The notes below the pieces were generated by a model, which saw nothing but the letters and a program-made list of their open reading frames with translations, ran no database searches and had not been told where the DNA came from. Source: Serinicoccus chungangensis (lineage in GTDB: Bacteria > Actinomycetota > Actinomycetes > Actinomycetales > Dermatophilaceae). Taken from it: 64,000 nt of DNA. The stretch lies in the NCBI RefSeq assembly GCF_006337125.1, contig NZ_CP040887.1:1240001-1304000 (forward strand), written 5' to 3'. This document shows, one piece after another, positions 35,417-44,839 of the stretch. Positions within the stretch are counted from its first letter, which is position 1. Each line of letters starts with the position of its first letter. The position numbers and the translations under genes were made by a program.

Positions 35417-36367
35417 TCAGGCCGGAGGGAAGGCGGCGGCCAGTCGCTGGTGGATGGCGGTGATGCGCTCCTCGGACAACGGACCCGGCCGCGTGATGAT
35501 CGTCGCCAGCTTCTTCGGCCAGGTCACCGTGACGTCGCGGATGACGAAGTCACCGCCGAAGAGAGGCCAGTCGGCCTCGACGAAGCAGAGCATGCTGCGC
35601 ACCTCGACGGTGTCGTCGTCCAGTGCTCTGCGCACGAGGTCCGCCTGCTTCAGGCCGGCGTCCACGAGCCGGGTGCAGTCGCGCCGGCCGACGACCAGCT
35701 TGTCGACGCGGGGCGTGAAGAAGCCGCCCTCGACGACGTGATGCGGTCGACCCTGGTAGCGCTTCGCATCCACGACGAAGACCCCGCCGGCGCACACCAC
35801 CAGGTGGTCGAGGTTGGCGCGACTCCTCGGGATGCCGCGGTCGTGCAGCACGCGCACCAGGGGACCGGCGGTGGCGTCGAGCCGTCGACCCAGCCGTTCC
35901 TCGCCCACCGCGCCGGTCGCCCACGCCTTGGTGCTCTGCGGCTCGTCAGAGAGGGCGAGCAGGAGCCCGCCCAGCCTGGGATGCCTGCTCCGGACCCGTT
36001 CCTCGCGCTGGGCGACGCGACGCTCGTGCTCTCGGCGGGCCGACGAGCCCGCAACGCCCGGCGAGGTGTCGGCTGCAACCGGCGCCTCTACTGGTGGGGG
36101 TGTCGGTGCGGGCGCCCGTGGGGGTGTCGCTGCGGGCGGCTGCCAGGTCTCCCCGTGCCCCGTGTCACCGACTATGGTCTCCTCGCCCGGTGACCCTGCG
36201 TCGTCGGTGGCCGGGACCTGGCAGGTCAGGCAGCAGACCGTCTTCGTCCCCGGGTCGTAGACCGCACGCGTCCCGCGGGGAAGCTCGGTGGCGCACCCGC
36301 GGCACCGACCGGCATACCTCAGTCGCATCTCGCGAGGGGCGACACTGGGGGAGTCTGTCGCTGTCAT
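35417..36367 (-). CDS. NERD-domain nuclease with N-terminal zinc-finger-like segment
   Basis: A 316-residue protein. Residues about 18-50 hold two CxxC pairs (CRGCATELPRG ... CCLTCQ). A proline-rich linker and a charged helix (REHERRVAQREERVRSRH) follow. From about 150 to 240 there is a NERD nuclease-related domain: GAVGEERLGRRLD, then NLDHLVVCAGGVFVVDAKRYQG with the D...DxK pattern. Its ATG overlaps the helicase stop by 4 nt (ATGA), so the two proteins are made together and probably work on the same DNA. Confidence 0.8.
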   Translation of the reverse strand: MTATDSPSVAPREMRLRYAGRCRGCATELPRGTRAVYDPGTKTVCCLTCQVPATDDAGSPGEETIVGDTGHGETWQPPAATPPRAPAPTPPPVEAPVAADTSPGVAGSSARREHERRVAQREERVRSRHPRLGGLLLALSDEPQSTKAWATGAVGEERLGRRLDATAGPLVRVLHDRGIPRSRANLDHLVVCAGGVFVVDAKRYQGRPHHVVEGGFFTPRVDKLVVGRRDCTRLVDAGLKQADLVRRALDDDTVEVRSMLCFVEADWPLFGGDFVIRDVTVTWPKKLATIITRPGPLSEERITAIHQRLAAAFPPA

Positions 36368-39078
36368 GGTGCTCCGCCTCTCAGAAGGCTTGCCGACGGG
36401 TGGTGGACATGGACCTGCTCGGCCGCGCCCGGCACGGGCAGGGTGTTGCACGTGTACGTGCAGGCCGGGAAAGTGCTGCGGCCCCAAAAGTGGCCGGTGC
36501 GGCCGGACCGCTGGCGGAGCACGCCGACCCGGCACCCGGGGCAGGGGGTGGCGACCGGGCGGGGGCCGACGTCCCGCACGAGCCCGTCCTGGATGAGCTC
36601 GGTCACGAAGGGGGAGGGGTTGTGCTCAGGGCTGATGAGCAGCACCCCGCGGCGTGCCCGGGTGAGCGCCACGTAGAAGAGCCGGCGCTCCTCGGCGTGC
36701 GGGTAGGTGTCGCCACCGGTCATGGCCAGCGCCAGGACCGGGTCGTCCGCGATCCGACTGGGGAAGGCGTAGGACCCTGCCGACAGGTTCGGGACGACGA
36801 CGTAGTCGGCCTCAAGGCCCTTCGCGGAGTGGATGGTGCGGAACGCCAGCCGAATCTCCGACGGGGCTGCGTGCGGCATGAGGCCACGGTCCTGGTGGTA
36901 GCGCCCGAGGACGTCGACGCTCACCGAGTCCGCGACGATGGCGCCCCCGGGTATGGCGTCACGCAGCTGGGTGAGGAAGTCGCCGATCGCGCGGGGGACC
37001 TCGGCGGCGCTCGCCACCGTGCGCAGCTGCACCCCCTCGTGCGCCGCCCGGTCGATCGGCCGGTCGTGCACCGACACGACAGTCTTGCGGACCTGGGCGG
37101 GATTCTTCCGGACGAAGCTCGCCGCAGTGTCGGTGATCGACTGGTGGCACCGGAAGGTCTTGGTCAGGTGCACCGTGGGGCCGGGGCCGAACTGGTCGTG
37201 GAACCCTGTCACCACGCTCAGGTCGGCCCCGGCGAAGCGGTTGATGGACTGCCAGTCGTCCCCGACGGCCAGCAGGTGCCGGCCGGGCTGTGCGACCAGG
37301 GCTCGGGTCAGGCGGGCCCTCGCCTGGCTGGCGTCCTGCAGCTCGTCGACCATGACCAGGCGGTAGGGGCTGACGTACCTGCCGGACTCGAGGTGGTCGG
37401 CGGCCTGCACGAGCATGTCCTCGAAGTCCACGTAGCCGCCGTCGGCGAGCCGGGCCTGCCAGGCGTCGTGGATCGGCCAGTAGAGGTCCAGGAAGATGCT
37501 GGCGCGTCTCCGGTTGCGCACGAGGCCGGCGCCGAGGCGTCGTCCCACCTCCTGCCGGTCCAGCGAGTTCGCCTTGACGTGCAGCATGAAGGTGCGCACG
37601 AGGCGGAGCATGTCGGCGTCGGTGACGACCTTGACGCCTCTGACAGGTGGTCGGTCGGGGTCCCAGTCGAGGCGTATGCCGTGCCCGACCAGCTCTTTCT
37701 CCAGACGCGACAGGCCGTCGCCCTCCATGACCTCGGCCCACGTGGTCTCCACCAGGGTCGTGCCGTGCTGCCGATGCAGCTGGCGCTTCCACTCCATCCC
37801 GTCGAGGTAGTCGGTCCACCCAGAGCGGGGGTTGCCGTCGGCGTCGAGACCCCAGTGCTCGTGCCAGACGTCGATGTCGGGGTAGTAGAAGTCGGGGTGG
37901 TACTGCCGGTGCTCGGCGTCGGCGGTGTCGTGCGGGTAGGGGCGTTCGTACTCGTAGGTGACGCCGTGGAGGTAGAGGAAGTTCGCGACCCAGCGCTCTC
38001 CCTCGCTCTTGACCGTGGTGCCGTCCATGGCGCGGTACCCGGTCGCGCGTCGGGCCGGGTCCCAGGCGTCGGGAGCTGCCGGCTCGGTGAAGTTCTCGTC
38101 CGGCCGGGTGAAGAGCAGCAGCCGGAACCAGTCCCAGGCATACCTGAACCGGGGATCGCTGTCCTTCAGCTCCGCCACGATCTCCGACAGGACGCCGAGC
38201 TCGTCGCTGTTGTTGGTCAGCCACGGCGCCACCGTCGGCTTGCGACCGGTGGCCCGCCCGATGACCTTGAGCCCGAAGGCGTGGAAGGTGGTCGCCTCGA
38301 CCCCCTCGGAGGGCAGGCCGGCTGCCGCGAACCGGCGTCGTATGCGCGTCTGCAGCTCGGTGGCGGCGTCCTTGTTGAAGGCGAGGAGCACGATCTCCTC
38401 GGGCCTCGCCAGGCCGCGGGAGACGGCATACGCGGCCCGGGCCACCATGACCGACGTCTTGCCGGACCCGGCTGCGGCGATGACGTTGACCCGGTTGTCG
38501 TAGGTCACGACCGCGCGCGCCTGCTCGTCGGTCAGCGGGCTGCTCTCGACCGTGTCGAAGAACTGGCGCTGCTGCTGGGCGATCGCAGTCGCGATCTCGT
38601 CGTTGACGGTCCGCAGCCAGCTGCGGGTGCCCTCCTCGGTCAGCCAGAGCGGTCCGGCTCTGCGCGTGTGGCCGGCGACGGCTGGCTCTTGGTCGGCTGT
38701 GGCGGGACGGGTGGAGAGCAGCGCTGCGACCTCCTCCTCGGTGATCCACTTGAGGTCATGCCGAGCCGTCTCGATCGTGGTCGAGAGGTTCTCCGTCCAG
38801 ACCGTGAGAGAACTGGACAGTGCCTCCTGCACGGCCTGCTCGAGGCGCCGGCCCTCCTCGGCGGACAGACCGTTGAGGACACGGGCTCGCTCCGGCACCC
38901 CGGCCACGGTCAGGGTGGTCCGCCACCATCGGCGGGTCACTGAGATGCGGTCGGACCCCGAGCCAGGAATGTGCATCTCCTCGTGGCCGAGACGCAGGGC
39001 GAATCCGTCGTCACGACGGACGAGCACCCAGTCCTCGCCGTGCGGCGTGGTCCCGCGCCAGATGACGGGAACCGCCAT
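36364..39078 (-). CDS. UvrD/HelD-type SF1 helicase with internal nuclease-like insert and C-terminal zinc finger
   Basis: A 904-residue protein. Walker A is VNVIAAAGSGKTSVM near residue 217. Motif Ia is LLAFNKDAA; motif II is VMVDELQDASQ near 590; later motifs are DDWQSINRF, FRTIHSAKGLEADYV and RRLFYVALTRAR. Between motif Ia and motif II there is an insert with EGERWVANFLYLHGVTYEYERPYP and YHPDFYYPDIDVWHEHWG, which looks like a PD-(D/E)XK nuclease fold. The C-terminus has CPGCRVGVLRQR and a late Cys pair. It is coupled to the downstream NERD gene. The ATG at 39078 has AAGGGG upstream. Confidence 0.85.
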   Translation of the reverse strand: MAVPVIWRGTTPHGEDWVLVRRDDGFALRLGHEEMHIPGSGSDRISVTRRWWRTTLTVAGVPERARVLNGLSAEEGRRLEQAVQEALSSSLTVWTENLSTTIETARHDLKWITEEEVAALLSTRPATADQEPAVAGHTRRAGPLWLTEEGTRSWLRTVNDEIATAIAQQQRQFFDTVESSPLTDEQARAVVTYDNRVNVIAAAGSGKTSVMVARAAYAVSRGLARPEEIVLLAFNKDAATELQTRIRRRFAAAGLPSEGVEATTFHAFGLKVIGRATGRKPTVAPWLTNNSDELGVLSEIVAELKDSDPRFRYAWDWFRLLLFTRPDENFTEPAAPDAWDPARRATGYRAMDGTTVKSEGERWVANFLYLHGVTYEYERPYPHDTADAEHRQYHPDFYYPDIDVWHEHWGLDADGNPRSGWTDYLDGMEWKRQLHRQHGTTLVETTWAEVMEGDGLSRLEKELVGHGIRLDWDPDRPPVRGVKVVTDADMLRLVRTFMLHVKANSLDRQEVGRRLGAGLVRNRRRASIFLDLYWPIHDAWQARLADGGYVDFEDMLVQAADHLESGRYVSPYRLVMVDELQDASQARARLTRALVAQPGRHLLAVGDDWQSINRFAGADLSVVTGFHDQFGPGPTVHLTKTFRCHQSITDTAASFVRKNPAQVRKTVVSVHDRPIDRAAHEGVQLRTVASAAEVPRAIGDFLTQLRDAIPGGAIVADSVSVDVLGRYHQDRGLMPHAAPSEIRLAFRTIHSAKGLEADYVVVPNLSAGSYAFPSRIADDPVLALAMTGGDTYPHAEERRLFYVALTRARRGVLLISPEHNPSPFVTELIQDGLVRDVGPRPVATPCPGCRVGVLRQRSGRTGHFWGRSTFPACTYTCNTLPVPGAAEQVHVHHPSASLLRGGAP

Positions 39079-39194
39079 GGTCACACCCCTTCGTCGTTCA
39101 GGGTGGGTGCCCACGGCCCCTTACCCCCTCGGACCGGGCCAACCCGCCGTTCGCGCATCCCTACGGCTCTTGCTGGCACGGCCCGGAGGGCGGG

Positions 39195-39289
39195 ACACTA
39201 GCAGAATTCTTCGCCAGGGATTCCTGGATGTGCAGCCGCTCAAAGACAGAGTGAATGACGAGCGCAATTCTGCGCGGAGCAGCTAGTGT
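39195..39289. promoter_or_regulatory. Divergent promoter pair with matching -10 elements and two palindromes
   Basis: The nonamer GCTAGTGTC occurs on the minus strand (TAGTGT at 39200-39195, toward the helicase) and on the plus strand (TAGTGT at 39284-39289, toward the NYN gene). Between them lie CCAGG-gatt-CCTGG (39214-39227) and GCGCA-attc-TGCGC (39262-39275). The second is in the -35/-10 spacer of the NYN promoter, a good operator position. Confidence 0.5.
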
Positions 39290-39319
39290 CAGGCGACACC
39301 GGCAGGGGAGGACAGTGGA

Positions 39320-40615
39320 ATGCCCCACACATCAGCGCTCTTCATCGACTTCGACAACTTCTTCAGCGGGCTGCTCGCTGCAGATCCGGCCGCGGCTCTT
39401 GACGTCGTGACCAAACCGTCGATGTGGCTCAACCGCCTGACGAGGGACGACGGCGGAGAGCCCGCACGCCGCTGGCTGGTGCTGCGCTGCTACGTGAACC
39501 CAGCCGGCAGCGTCAGCCACCCGACGAAGGCCAACGAGCGGCTGTACTTCTCGACCTTCCGTCCCTATTTCACGCAGGCCGGCATCGAGATGGTGGACTG
39601 CCCGCCGCTGACCAAGAGGGCCAAGAACGGCGCTGACATCCGCATCACTGTCGATGTCATGACCGCGCTGCGCGGGGAGACTCGCTACGACGAGTTCGTG
39701 ATCGCCTCGAGCGACGCGGACTTCACCCCGTTGCTTCAGGTCTTGCGCGCCCACGACCGACGGGTCACCGTCATCTCGACCGGCAACTCCACGGCCGCAT
39801 ACGAAGCGCTGGCCGACCACCTGCTGGACGAGCAGGACGTGATCGAGCTGACGCAGCCCGGCGGCGAGCAATTGAGTTCGGAGCGAGTGATGGAGACCGT
39901 CCCAGATCCCTCTCCCGCGGCCGGGGACGAGGTGTGGGAGGAGTCGGAGTACGAGAAGTTCGCATCGATCGTCAGGTCGCACTATGTCGAAGCGGACGCT
40001 CCGATCAACCTTGCCACGCTGTCTATGCGGCTCAGAGCAGAGCTCGGGGACGTGACGACACGCACCGGCTGGTTCGGGGCGGGGGGTTTCGGGAAGGCTC
40101 TCCGCAGCCTCGAGTTGCCAAATGTCGAGTTCTCTCAGCACGTGTTGTTTGATCCCGACCGTCATGAGGCACCACACTCGTCCACCCCGACACCAGCTGT
40201 GGCCCGCCCCGCGATGGATCTGCCGCCGGTCATCGCGAAGTTTCGCCAGATCACGAAACTGCCGGCGCTGGCGACCACCGACTGGGTGCAGGTCCATCAG
40301 AGCCTGGCAGCCTATGCCTGCCTGCACGAGTTCAACTTCACCGAGGCGACGCGGTGGGCACGGGATCACGCCGCGGAGGCTGGCCACGAGATCTCCCGGG
40401 CCGCCTTCACCTACGTCACCCGGGCGTGCAACGCCGTGGGACCACCGCTGTATGCGGACCCGCCGCCGACCGAGGACCAGATCGCCGCGGCGCTGCTGGA
40501 GAACGTGCTGAAGCTCGCCCGACAGTCGGGCGTGGACGTCACCGACGCCGATGTTCGAGCTCTGGCTGAATGGGTGGGGGCTGAACCTGGACCGGTCTCG
40601 GATCTTCAGCCCTGA
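39320..40615 (+). CDS. NYN-domain (LabA/PIN-like) RNase with C-terminal helical domains
   Basis: A 431-residue protein. Residues 1-185 are a NYN domain: FIDFDNFF with Asp10 and Asp12, NGADIRITVDVM, and SSDADFTPLL with Asp132 and Asp134, the acidic set of this PIN-like nuclease. Residues about 205-280 resemble an OST-HTH/LOTUS winged helix (YEKFASIVRSHY ... GWFGAGGFGKALRSL). The last 130 residues are helical. Such proteins are RNA-targeting nucleases. The ATG at 39320 has GGGGAGGA upstream. It meets the convergent gene 2 bp away. Confidence 0.8.
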   Translation: MPHTSALFIDFDNFFSGLLAADPAAALDVVTKPSMWLNRLTRDDGGEPARRWLVLRCYVNPAGSVSHPTKANERLYFSTFRPYFTQAGIEMVDCPPLTKRAKNGADIRITVDVMTALRGETRYDEFVIASSDADFTPLLQVLRAHDRRVTVISTGNSTAAYEALADHLLDEQDVIELTQPGGEQLSSERVMETVPDPSPAAGDEVWEESEYEKFASIVRSHYVEADAPINLATLSMRLRAELGDVTTRTGWFGAGGFGKALRSLELPNVEFSQHVLFDPDRHEAPHSSTPTPAVARPAMDLPPVIAKFRQITKLPALATTDWVQVHQSLAAYACLHEFNFTEATRWARDHAAEAGHEISRAAFTYVTRACNAVGPPLYADPPPTEDQIAAALLENVLKLARQSGVDVTDADVRALAEWVGAEPGPVSDLQP

Positions 40616-40617
40616 AG

Positions 40618-41619
40618 TCAGGTGAGCGGCTCGTCCCGCTCGGGGTCGAACTCGCGAGCGCCGTCCGGCCACGGCTCGTAGAGGGCCTCGTCGTCCTCGT
40701 CGAAGTAGTAGTAGTTGGCGATACCGGAGCTGTCCAGGATCAATCCAACGGGCTGAAAGTCTGCATCGACGGCCAGGAAGATCGGGTACCCGCCGGAGGC
40801 GCTCCAGAACCATGCCGAGGCTCCAAAGCGCTCGTCCTCGACGATCGGCAGCCGGCCCGGGGCGGCACCGTGGTAGATGCGGTGCCCCTCCTCGTGAATG
40901 AGGTGGCTGGCTCCTGCGGGGCCGATGCCCACCCATCGGTTGGGGCCGCGCACCACACCCGCTTCGACCGCCCCGACGATCGTCGACGGGTCCCCCCATA
41001 CGAACCGGAGAGTCAGCGCCCCGTTGCCCGGACCCTCAGAGTCAGCATTGACGACATCAATTCGGTAGTCGCCGTGCAACGTCATTCCGAGGTCGATCTC
41101 GCCGTGGCCGAGCAGGTAAATGGGGCCATCGAGGTGTAGGTGCTTGGTCACGACGTGCAGCGGCTTATTCGGCAGCCCGGCCGCGTCATGGACCAGGTCC
41201 TCCGTGAAAAGTCTCGTGACGGTGGTGTGCAGCCGGACGGACCCTGGGTCTGCAGGCGGGGTGAACTCGCCGCCGTCGACCAGCGCCTGGAACTCGCGCA
41301 TTCTTCGTCGCTCACCAGCTTCAGCGTCCAGCGTCGTCAGAATGCCGGCGGGGTCGTAAACGCCGGCCGAGTCCATCTCTGACGCATCCTGCCGCGCTTG
41401 TTGGATGCCTTCTACGGCAGAGCGGGGAAAACGGGAGTCGAAATGGTCGAGGTCTGGGTAGGGAGCCGTGTTCAGGTCGCCATCCTCGGCTCCGTGACGA
41501 GCAAGGAGTCGCCATTGCTCGCTGAAACCGCTTCTGAAGGTAGACATTTGAGCTGTCCACTTCTCTTCCGGAGGGTAGGACTCGGGATCGTAGGGGTCCT
41601 GCAGCCAGTCAATTGCCAT
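40618..41619 (-). CDS. Uncharacterised 333-residue protein, third gene of the ATPase operon
   Basis: I do not recognise this protein with certainty. The N-terminal third is helical and acidic (ESYPPEEKWTAQM). The rest looks beta-rich: LHTTVTRLFTEDLVHD, GPIYLLGHGEIDLG, LTLRFVWGDPS. The C-terminal WSASGGYPIFLAVDADFQPVGLILD resembles the end of DUF4241-type proteins. A HEEGH string occurs at about residue 237 but is flanked poorly for a metalloprotease. The ATG at 41619 is preceded by AGAGAAGAG. It lies 66 bp after the 138-residue gene, same strand. Confidence 0.55.
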   Translation of the reverse strand: MAIDWLQDPYDPESYPPEEKWTAQMSTFRSGFSEQWRLLARHGAEDGDLNTAPYPDLDHFDSRFPRSAVEGIQQARQDASEMDSAGVYDPAGILTTLDAEAGERRRMREFQALVDGGEFTPPADPGSVRLHTTVTRLFTEDLVHDAAGLPNKPLHVVTKHLHLDGPIYLLGHGEIDLGMTLHGDYRIDVVNADSEGPGNGALTLRFVWGDPSTIVGAVEAGVVRGPNRWVGIGPAGASHLIHEEGHRIYHGAAPGRLPIVEDERFGASAWFWSASGGYPIFLAVDADFQPVGLILDSSGIANYYYFDEDDEALYEPWPDGAREFDPERDEPLT

Positions 41620-41684
41620 ACTTGTCGTCTCTTCTCTTCTCGTGCTGGCGCTGGGGATACATGTCCTTGAGGAGCGGCGCGCGC

Positions 41685-42101
41685 CTAGTACCGTGGCCGA
41701 TCGTTGAGACCGGTTGTCCTCATCCTCGACGCTTCCCGCCCTTCCACCTCGACCCTTGGTGGAGCCTCCGAGACTTCTAGTAACCGCTGCACCTGTGTCA
41801 GCAGCGCCCGGACCTCGCTCGCGTTGGGTGCCAGCTCGAAAGCGTGCTGGTGGCAGGCTCCGGACAGCCGGTTCCAGGCAAACTCTGCGTCGGCGGCGCA
41901 TTCGTCACCCAGGACGGACAGACATGTCAGACGGCTGCGCATGGACGCCCGCCGGGTGTCGTGTCCGAGCCGCTCGAGGCGCAGGACGACCCCGTCCTCG
42001 AGCGCCGATCGCGCCAACCACGCCGCCATCCGGCTCGAGCCCGTGAGCCCGCTTGCCAGCATTCGTTGGGCTCGCTCCAGGTCGGGGTGTGGATGGCTCA
42101 T
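41685..42101 (-). CDS. Uncharacterised 138-residue helical protein coupled to the ATPase
   Basis: An almost fully helical protein (LERAQRMLASGLTGSSRMAAWLARSALED ... AFAWNRLSGACHQHAFEL-like stretches). Its ATG overlaps the ATPase stop by 4 nt (ATGA). Repeated coupling of this kind suggests an obligate partner of the ATPase. A HEPN-like bundle is possible, but I see no R-x4-6-H catalytic motif. Confidence 0.6.
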   Translation of the reverse strand: MSHPHPDLERAQRMLASGLTGSSRMAAWLARSALEDGVVLRLERLGHDTRRASMRSRLTCLSVLGDECAADAEFAWNRLSGACHQHAFELAPNASEVRALLTQVQRLLEVSEAPPRVEVEGREASRMRTTGLNDRPRY

Positions 42102-44560
42102 GACCGGTTCCCCTGCTCGACGTCGCTGACGAACCTCTTCGCGTCGTACACAGCATCCTCAAGGTTTGCTCGTGCTCCCAGACCGTCGTGCATTCCCGAC
42201 GTGGAGATCCCCATGGTCTTCTTCCGGTAGGGCGCGCTGAGCCAGGACCCCAGATCGGTGCGGACCTCGTCGAAGACGGCGAGCGAGACCCTCTCGCGGG
42301 TGAGGCGGTGGGCTGTCCAGAGCGCCTCGACGTCGTGCAGCGCCCCGCCCTCGCTCAGGCGGGAGGCGAAGAATCGGTCCCGTGCCGCCGCCTCGACGGC
42401 GAACCTGAGCACACCAGGAAGCACCTTGCGCAGGGTGTCATCCGGGAGCTCTTTGTCCCGCACGAGCGCTTCTGCGTCCCGGAGGTAGCGGCGGGCCGGG
42501 GCCTCGGACTCACGGACGCTGACCTGCGAGCGCTCACCGCGCGTGACCTCGAGGATCCGCACCGGCACCTGTGCACGGCGGGCGGCAGCGGGCAGGCGGT
42601 CGTCGTGCGAGAGCACGATGACCTGGCGCGTCTCGGCCAGCTCTGACAGCAGCTTCACCAGACCGTCGACCTTGGCCGGGTCCATCGCCTGCACCGGGTC
42701 GTCGAGCACGATGAAACGAAATGGCGACTCGGGCAGCGCCGCACGGGGGAGGAAGAGGGCAAGCGCGAGCGCGTGCAGCTCGCCCTGGCTCATGACGGTC
42801 AGCGCCCCCGCCTCCTCTCCGTCGACGCTCGCCTCGATGCTCACCCGTCGTCGGGTGGCGGTTCCCTCGAGGGTGACGCTGCCGAGGTCGACGTTGCTCT
42901 CCTGCCGCAGCATGGCCCAGGCGTGGCGGGCGTGATGGGCGATGGGGGCGATCCGCTCGTTCTTGAGCGCCACGTCGTTCGTCTTCAGCCACTTAAGGGC
43001 AACTCCGACCTCGTCGACGAGTGGCTTCTGGGTCAGCCACTGGTCGCAGTCGTCGGCAAAGGTGGCGAGCCGTGTCGCCAGTGGTGTCCAAAGGTCCTGT
43101 CGGGCCTTGAGCTCCGCGGCAGCTGCGGTATGCAGCGCGACCAGGGCCTCCTCGAGCTCACCTCGACGCTCGCGCAGGTGGGTGACCAGTTCCGCATCGC
43201 CTGATGGGGAGGCAGACCAGGCGTCCCAGGCGTCGCGGGCGCGTCGGGTCAGGTCCGCCAGTCCATCAAGAGGAGAGCCGTTCAGAGCGACCGGGCGGGG
43301 TGTGACCAGGCTGTGCGCGGATCGGCGCGCGAGGTCCAGGTCCTGCCCCGCTCGGTCTAGCTCAGCGAACTTGATGCGCTCGTGGGCTATGTGCTGCCGG
43401 CTGCTCTCCGCCCAGCGATCGTCGAGCTCACCTGCATTGCACACGGGACATGTCATGTCTCCGAGCTGCGCGTGCAGGTGGAGCGCCTGCTCCCGCAGCT
43501 CGACTCTCCGACGCTCGCGCTCAAGCCTGTCGACGCCGGCGTCCACCATGCCCTGGATCGCTGCGGCGAGCTTGGTCGCTGCGGTGTCGACCTCCTCCCC
43601 CCGCGGACCTGTCAGATCAATGACCGAGCGCAGCCAGGCCAGCGGACCGGAGTCCTGCGGTTGCGAACCGGTAGCGAGGGTGCGCAGGGCGGCGGGGTCT
43701 GGAGCCGACGCACGGAGGAGGGAGCCTGCCCTTCTGGCCCTCTCGTCGTCCATCTCCTTGAACTCGGCCTGCAGCGACTTGCGCTTATTCGTGAGCTCCT
43801 TCTCCGGTGCCTTGAGCGCCTTGGCCCGGGTGTCGAGCAGCTTGATGGCGGCCGCCAGCTCCTCGACCCCGAGTGCTGCGGACAACGCGTCGTACAGTCC
43901 GCTCGGTCCGCCCTCGAGCAGCCCGCCGAGCTCGTCGTAGGACATCATCGGACGGTAGGTCTGCAACGCCTTATCCCATCCGAGCGGCGTGAGGCCGGGC
44001 TGACGCTTCTCGGCCGGGCGCTGCACCCAGGTGGCGAAGGAGCTGGCCTCTGTCGCGGTGTCCTCCCACGACAGCCCGATCGTCGTCTGCCCCCGCCCCT
44101 CCTCGACGACGCGGACCTCAACGCTGGCGGGGGCAGGCTCGTGCAGGTTGCGCCACTGCTCCTTCCACTGCACCGATCCCTTGCGACCCCACCGGTATGT
44201 CGATCCGGTCAGGGCTACCTCGAGCGCCTCAGCGAGGCTGGACTTTCCTGAGCCGTTGCGGCCCGCGACGATCGTCAGGCCTGGCTGCGGCTGCAGGTCG
44301 ACCTCGACCTTCGGGCCGATCCCACGGAATCCCTGCACGCCCAGGCCGGACAGGAAGGCGCCCGCAGGCTCCTCTTCCTGTGCGCCAGCAGGGTCGCCTG
44401 CCTGCTTCGCGGCCTTCGCGGGCTCATTTCCACCCGCAAGGTACTCGTCCAGCGACTCGTGGCCCTCAAGTGCCGCCAGCACCAGCAGCCCGGCCTCGTC
44501 TGTGATCAACACATCGGCATCGAGGCGCTCCTCGACCCAGCGCGACAGCTCACTCCCCAT
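42098..44560 (-). CDS. Rad50/SbcC-like ABC-type ATPase with single CxxC hook
   Basis: An 820-residue protein. After about 75 residues comes FRGIGPKVEVDLQPQPGLTIVAGRNGSGKSS (Walker A near 98-106). Coiled-coil-rich arms follow, with one central CPVC at about 367, like the Rad50 zinc hook. The second half has an ABC signature-like MSQGELHALALALFLPRA, Walker B FIVLDDPVQAMDP near 614, and the SHDDRLP H-loop. A 200-residue extension follows. It resembles defence-linked SMC-like ATPases more than SbcC, and no SbcD-type nuclease is beside it. Two in-frame ATGs lie at 44566 and 44560; the second is 9 nt from AAAGGAG and is preferred. Confidence 0.8.
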   Translation of the reverse strand: MGSELSRWVEERLDADVLITDEAGLLVLAALEGHESLDEYLAGGNEPAKAAKQAGDPAGAQEEEPAGAFLSGLGVQGFRGIGPKVEVDLQPQPGLTIVAGRNGSGKSSLAEALEVALTGSTYRWGRKGSVQWKEQWRNLHEPAPASVEVRVVEEGRGQTTIGLSWEDTATEASSFATWVQRPAEKRQPGLTPLGWDKALQTYRPMMSYDELGGLLEGGPSGLYDALSAALGVEELAAAIKLLDTRAKALKAPEKELTNKRKSLQAEFKEMDDERARRAGSLLRASAPDPAALRTLATGSQPQDSGPLAWLRSVIDLTGPRGEEVDTAATKLAAAIQGMVDAGVDRLERERRRVELREQALHLHAQLGDMTCPVCNAGELDDRWAESSRQHIAHERIKFAELDRAGQDLDLARRSAHSLVTPRPVALNGSPLDGLADLTRRARDAWDAWSASPSGDAELVTHLRERRGELEEALVALHTAAAAELKARQDLWTPLATRLATFADDCDQWLTQKPLVDEVGVALKWLKTNDVALKNERIAPIAHHARHAWAMLRQESNVDLGSVTLEGTATRRRVSIEASVDGEEAGALTVMSQGELHALALALFLPRAALPESPFRFIVLDDPVQAMDPAKVDGLVKLLSELAETRQVIVLSHDDRLPAAARRAQVPVRILEVTRGERSQVSVRESEAPARRYLRDAEALVRDKELPDDTLRKVLPGVLRFAVEAAARDRFFASRLSEGGALHDVEALWTAHRLTRERVSLAVFDEVRTDLGSWLSAPYRKKTMGISTSGMHDGLGARANLEDAVYDAKRFVSDVEQGNRS

Positions 44561-44566
44561 GCCCAT

Positions 44567-44839
44567 TCGCTCCTTTGCGACGACGATGGGAATACTCTGC
44601 ACCAGAGCACCGACATTGCTTGGAACCGGGTATGTGGAGCCCACGCGTCATCTTGCGAGGACCAAGCATTGACATTGCAAAGACTCCACGCATCTGCGCA
44701 ACGAAGAGATGGACGGGCGCCTCCCAACGAAGCAGCATGGGTGGTAGCGCTGCCGGATGCCACCACTACCACTCGTTGGGACTTCGTCAGGGGTGCCGCC
44801 TATGCTCACCGCATTGTCCCAACGTCCTAGGAATCTCCG
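44567..44839. other. Divergent intergenic region between the ATPase and helicase-nuclease operons
   Basis: About 270 bases that must hold both promoters. No reading frame on either strand is convincing. The sequence is less GC-rich than its surroundings. I could not place a clear -10/-35 pair. Confidence 0.4.

Noticed and set aside
40878..40925. HEEGH string in the 333-residue protein as a zinc metalloprotease motif
   Set aside because: The residues after the Glu (Glu, Gly) and the flanks do not fit the hydrophobic pattern of HExxH proteases, and no third ligand is evident.
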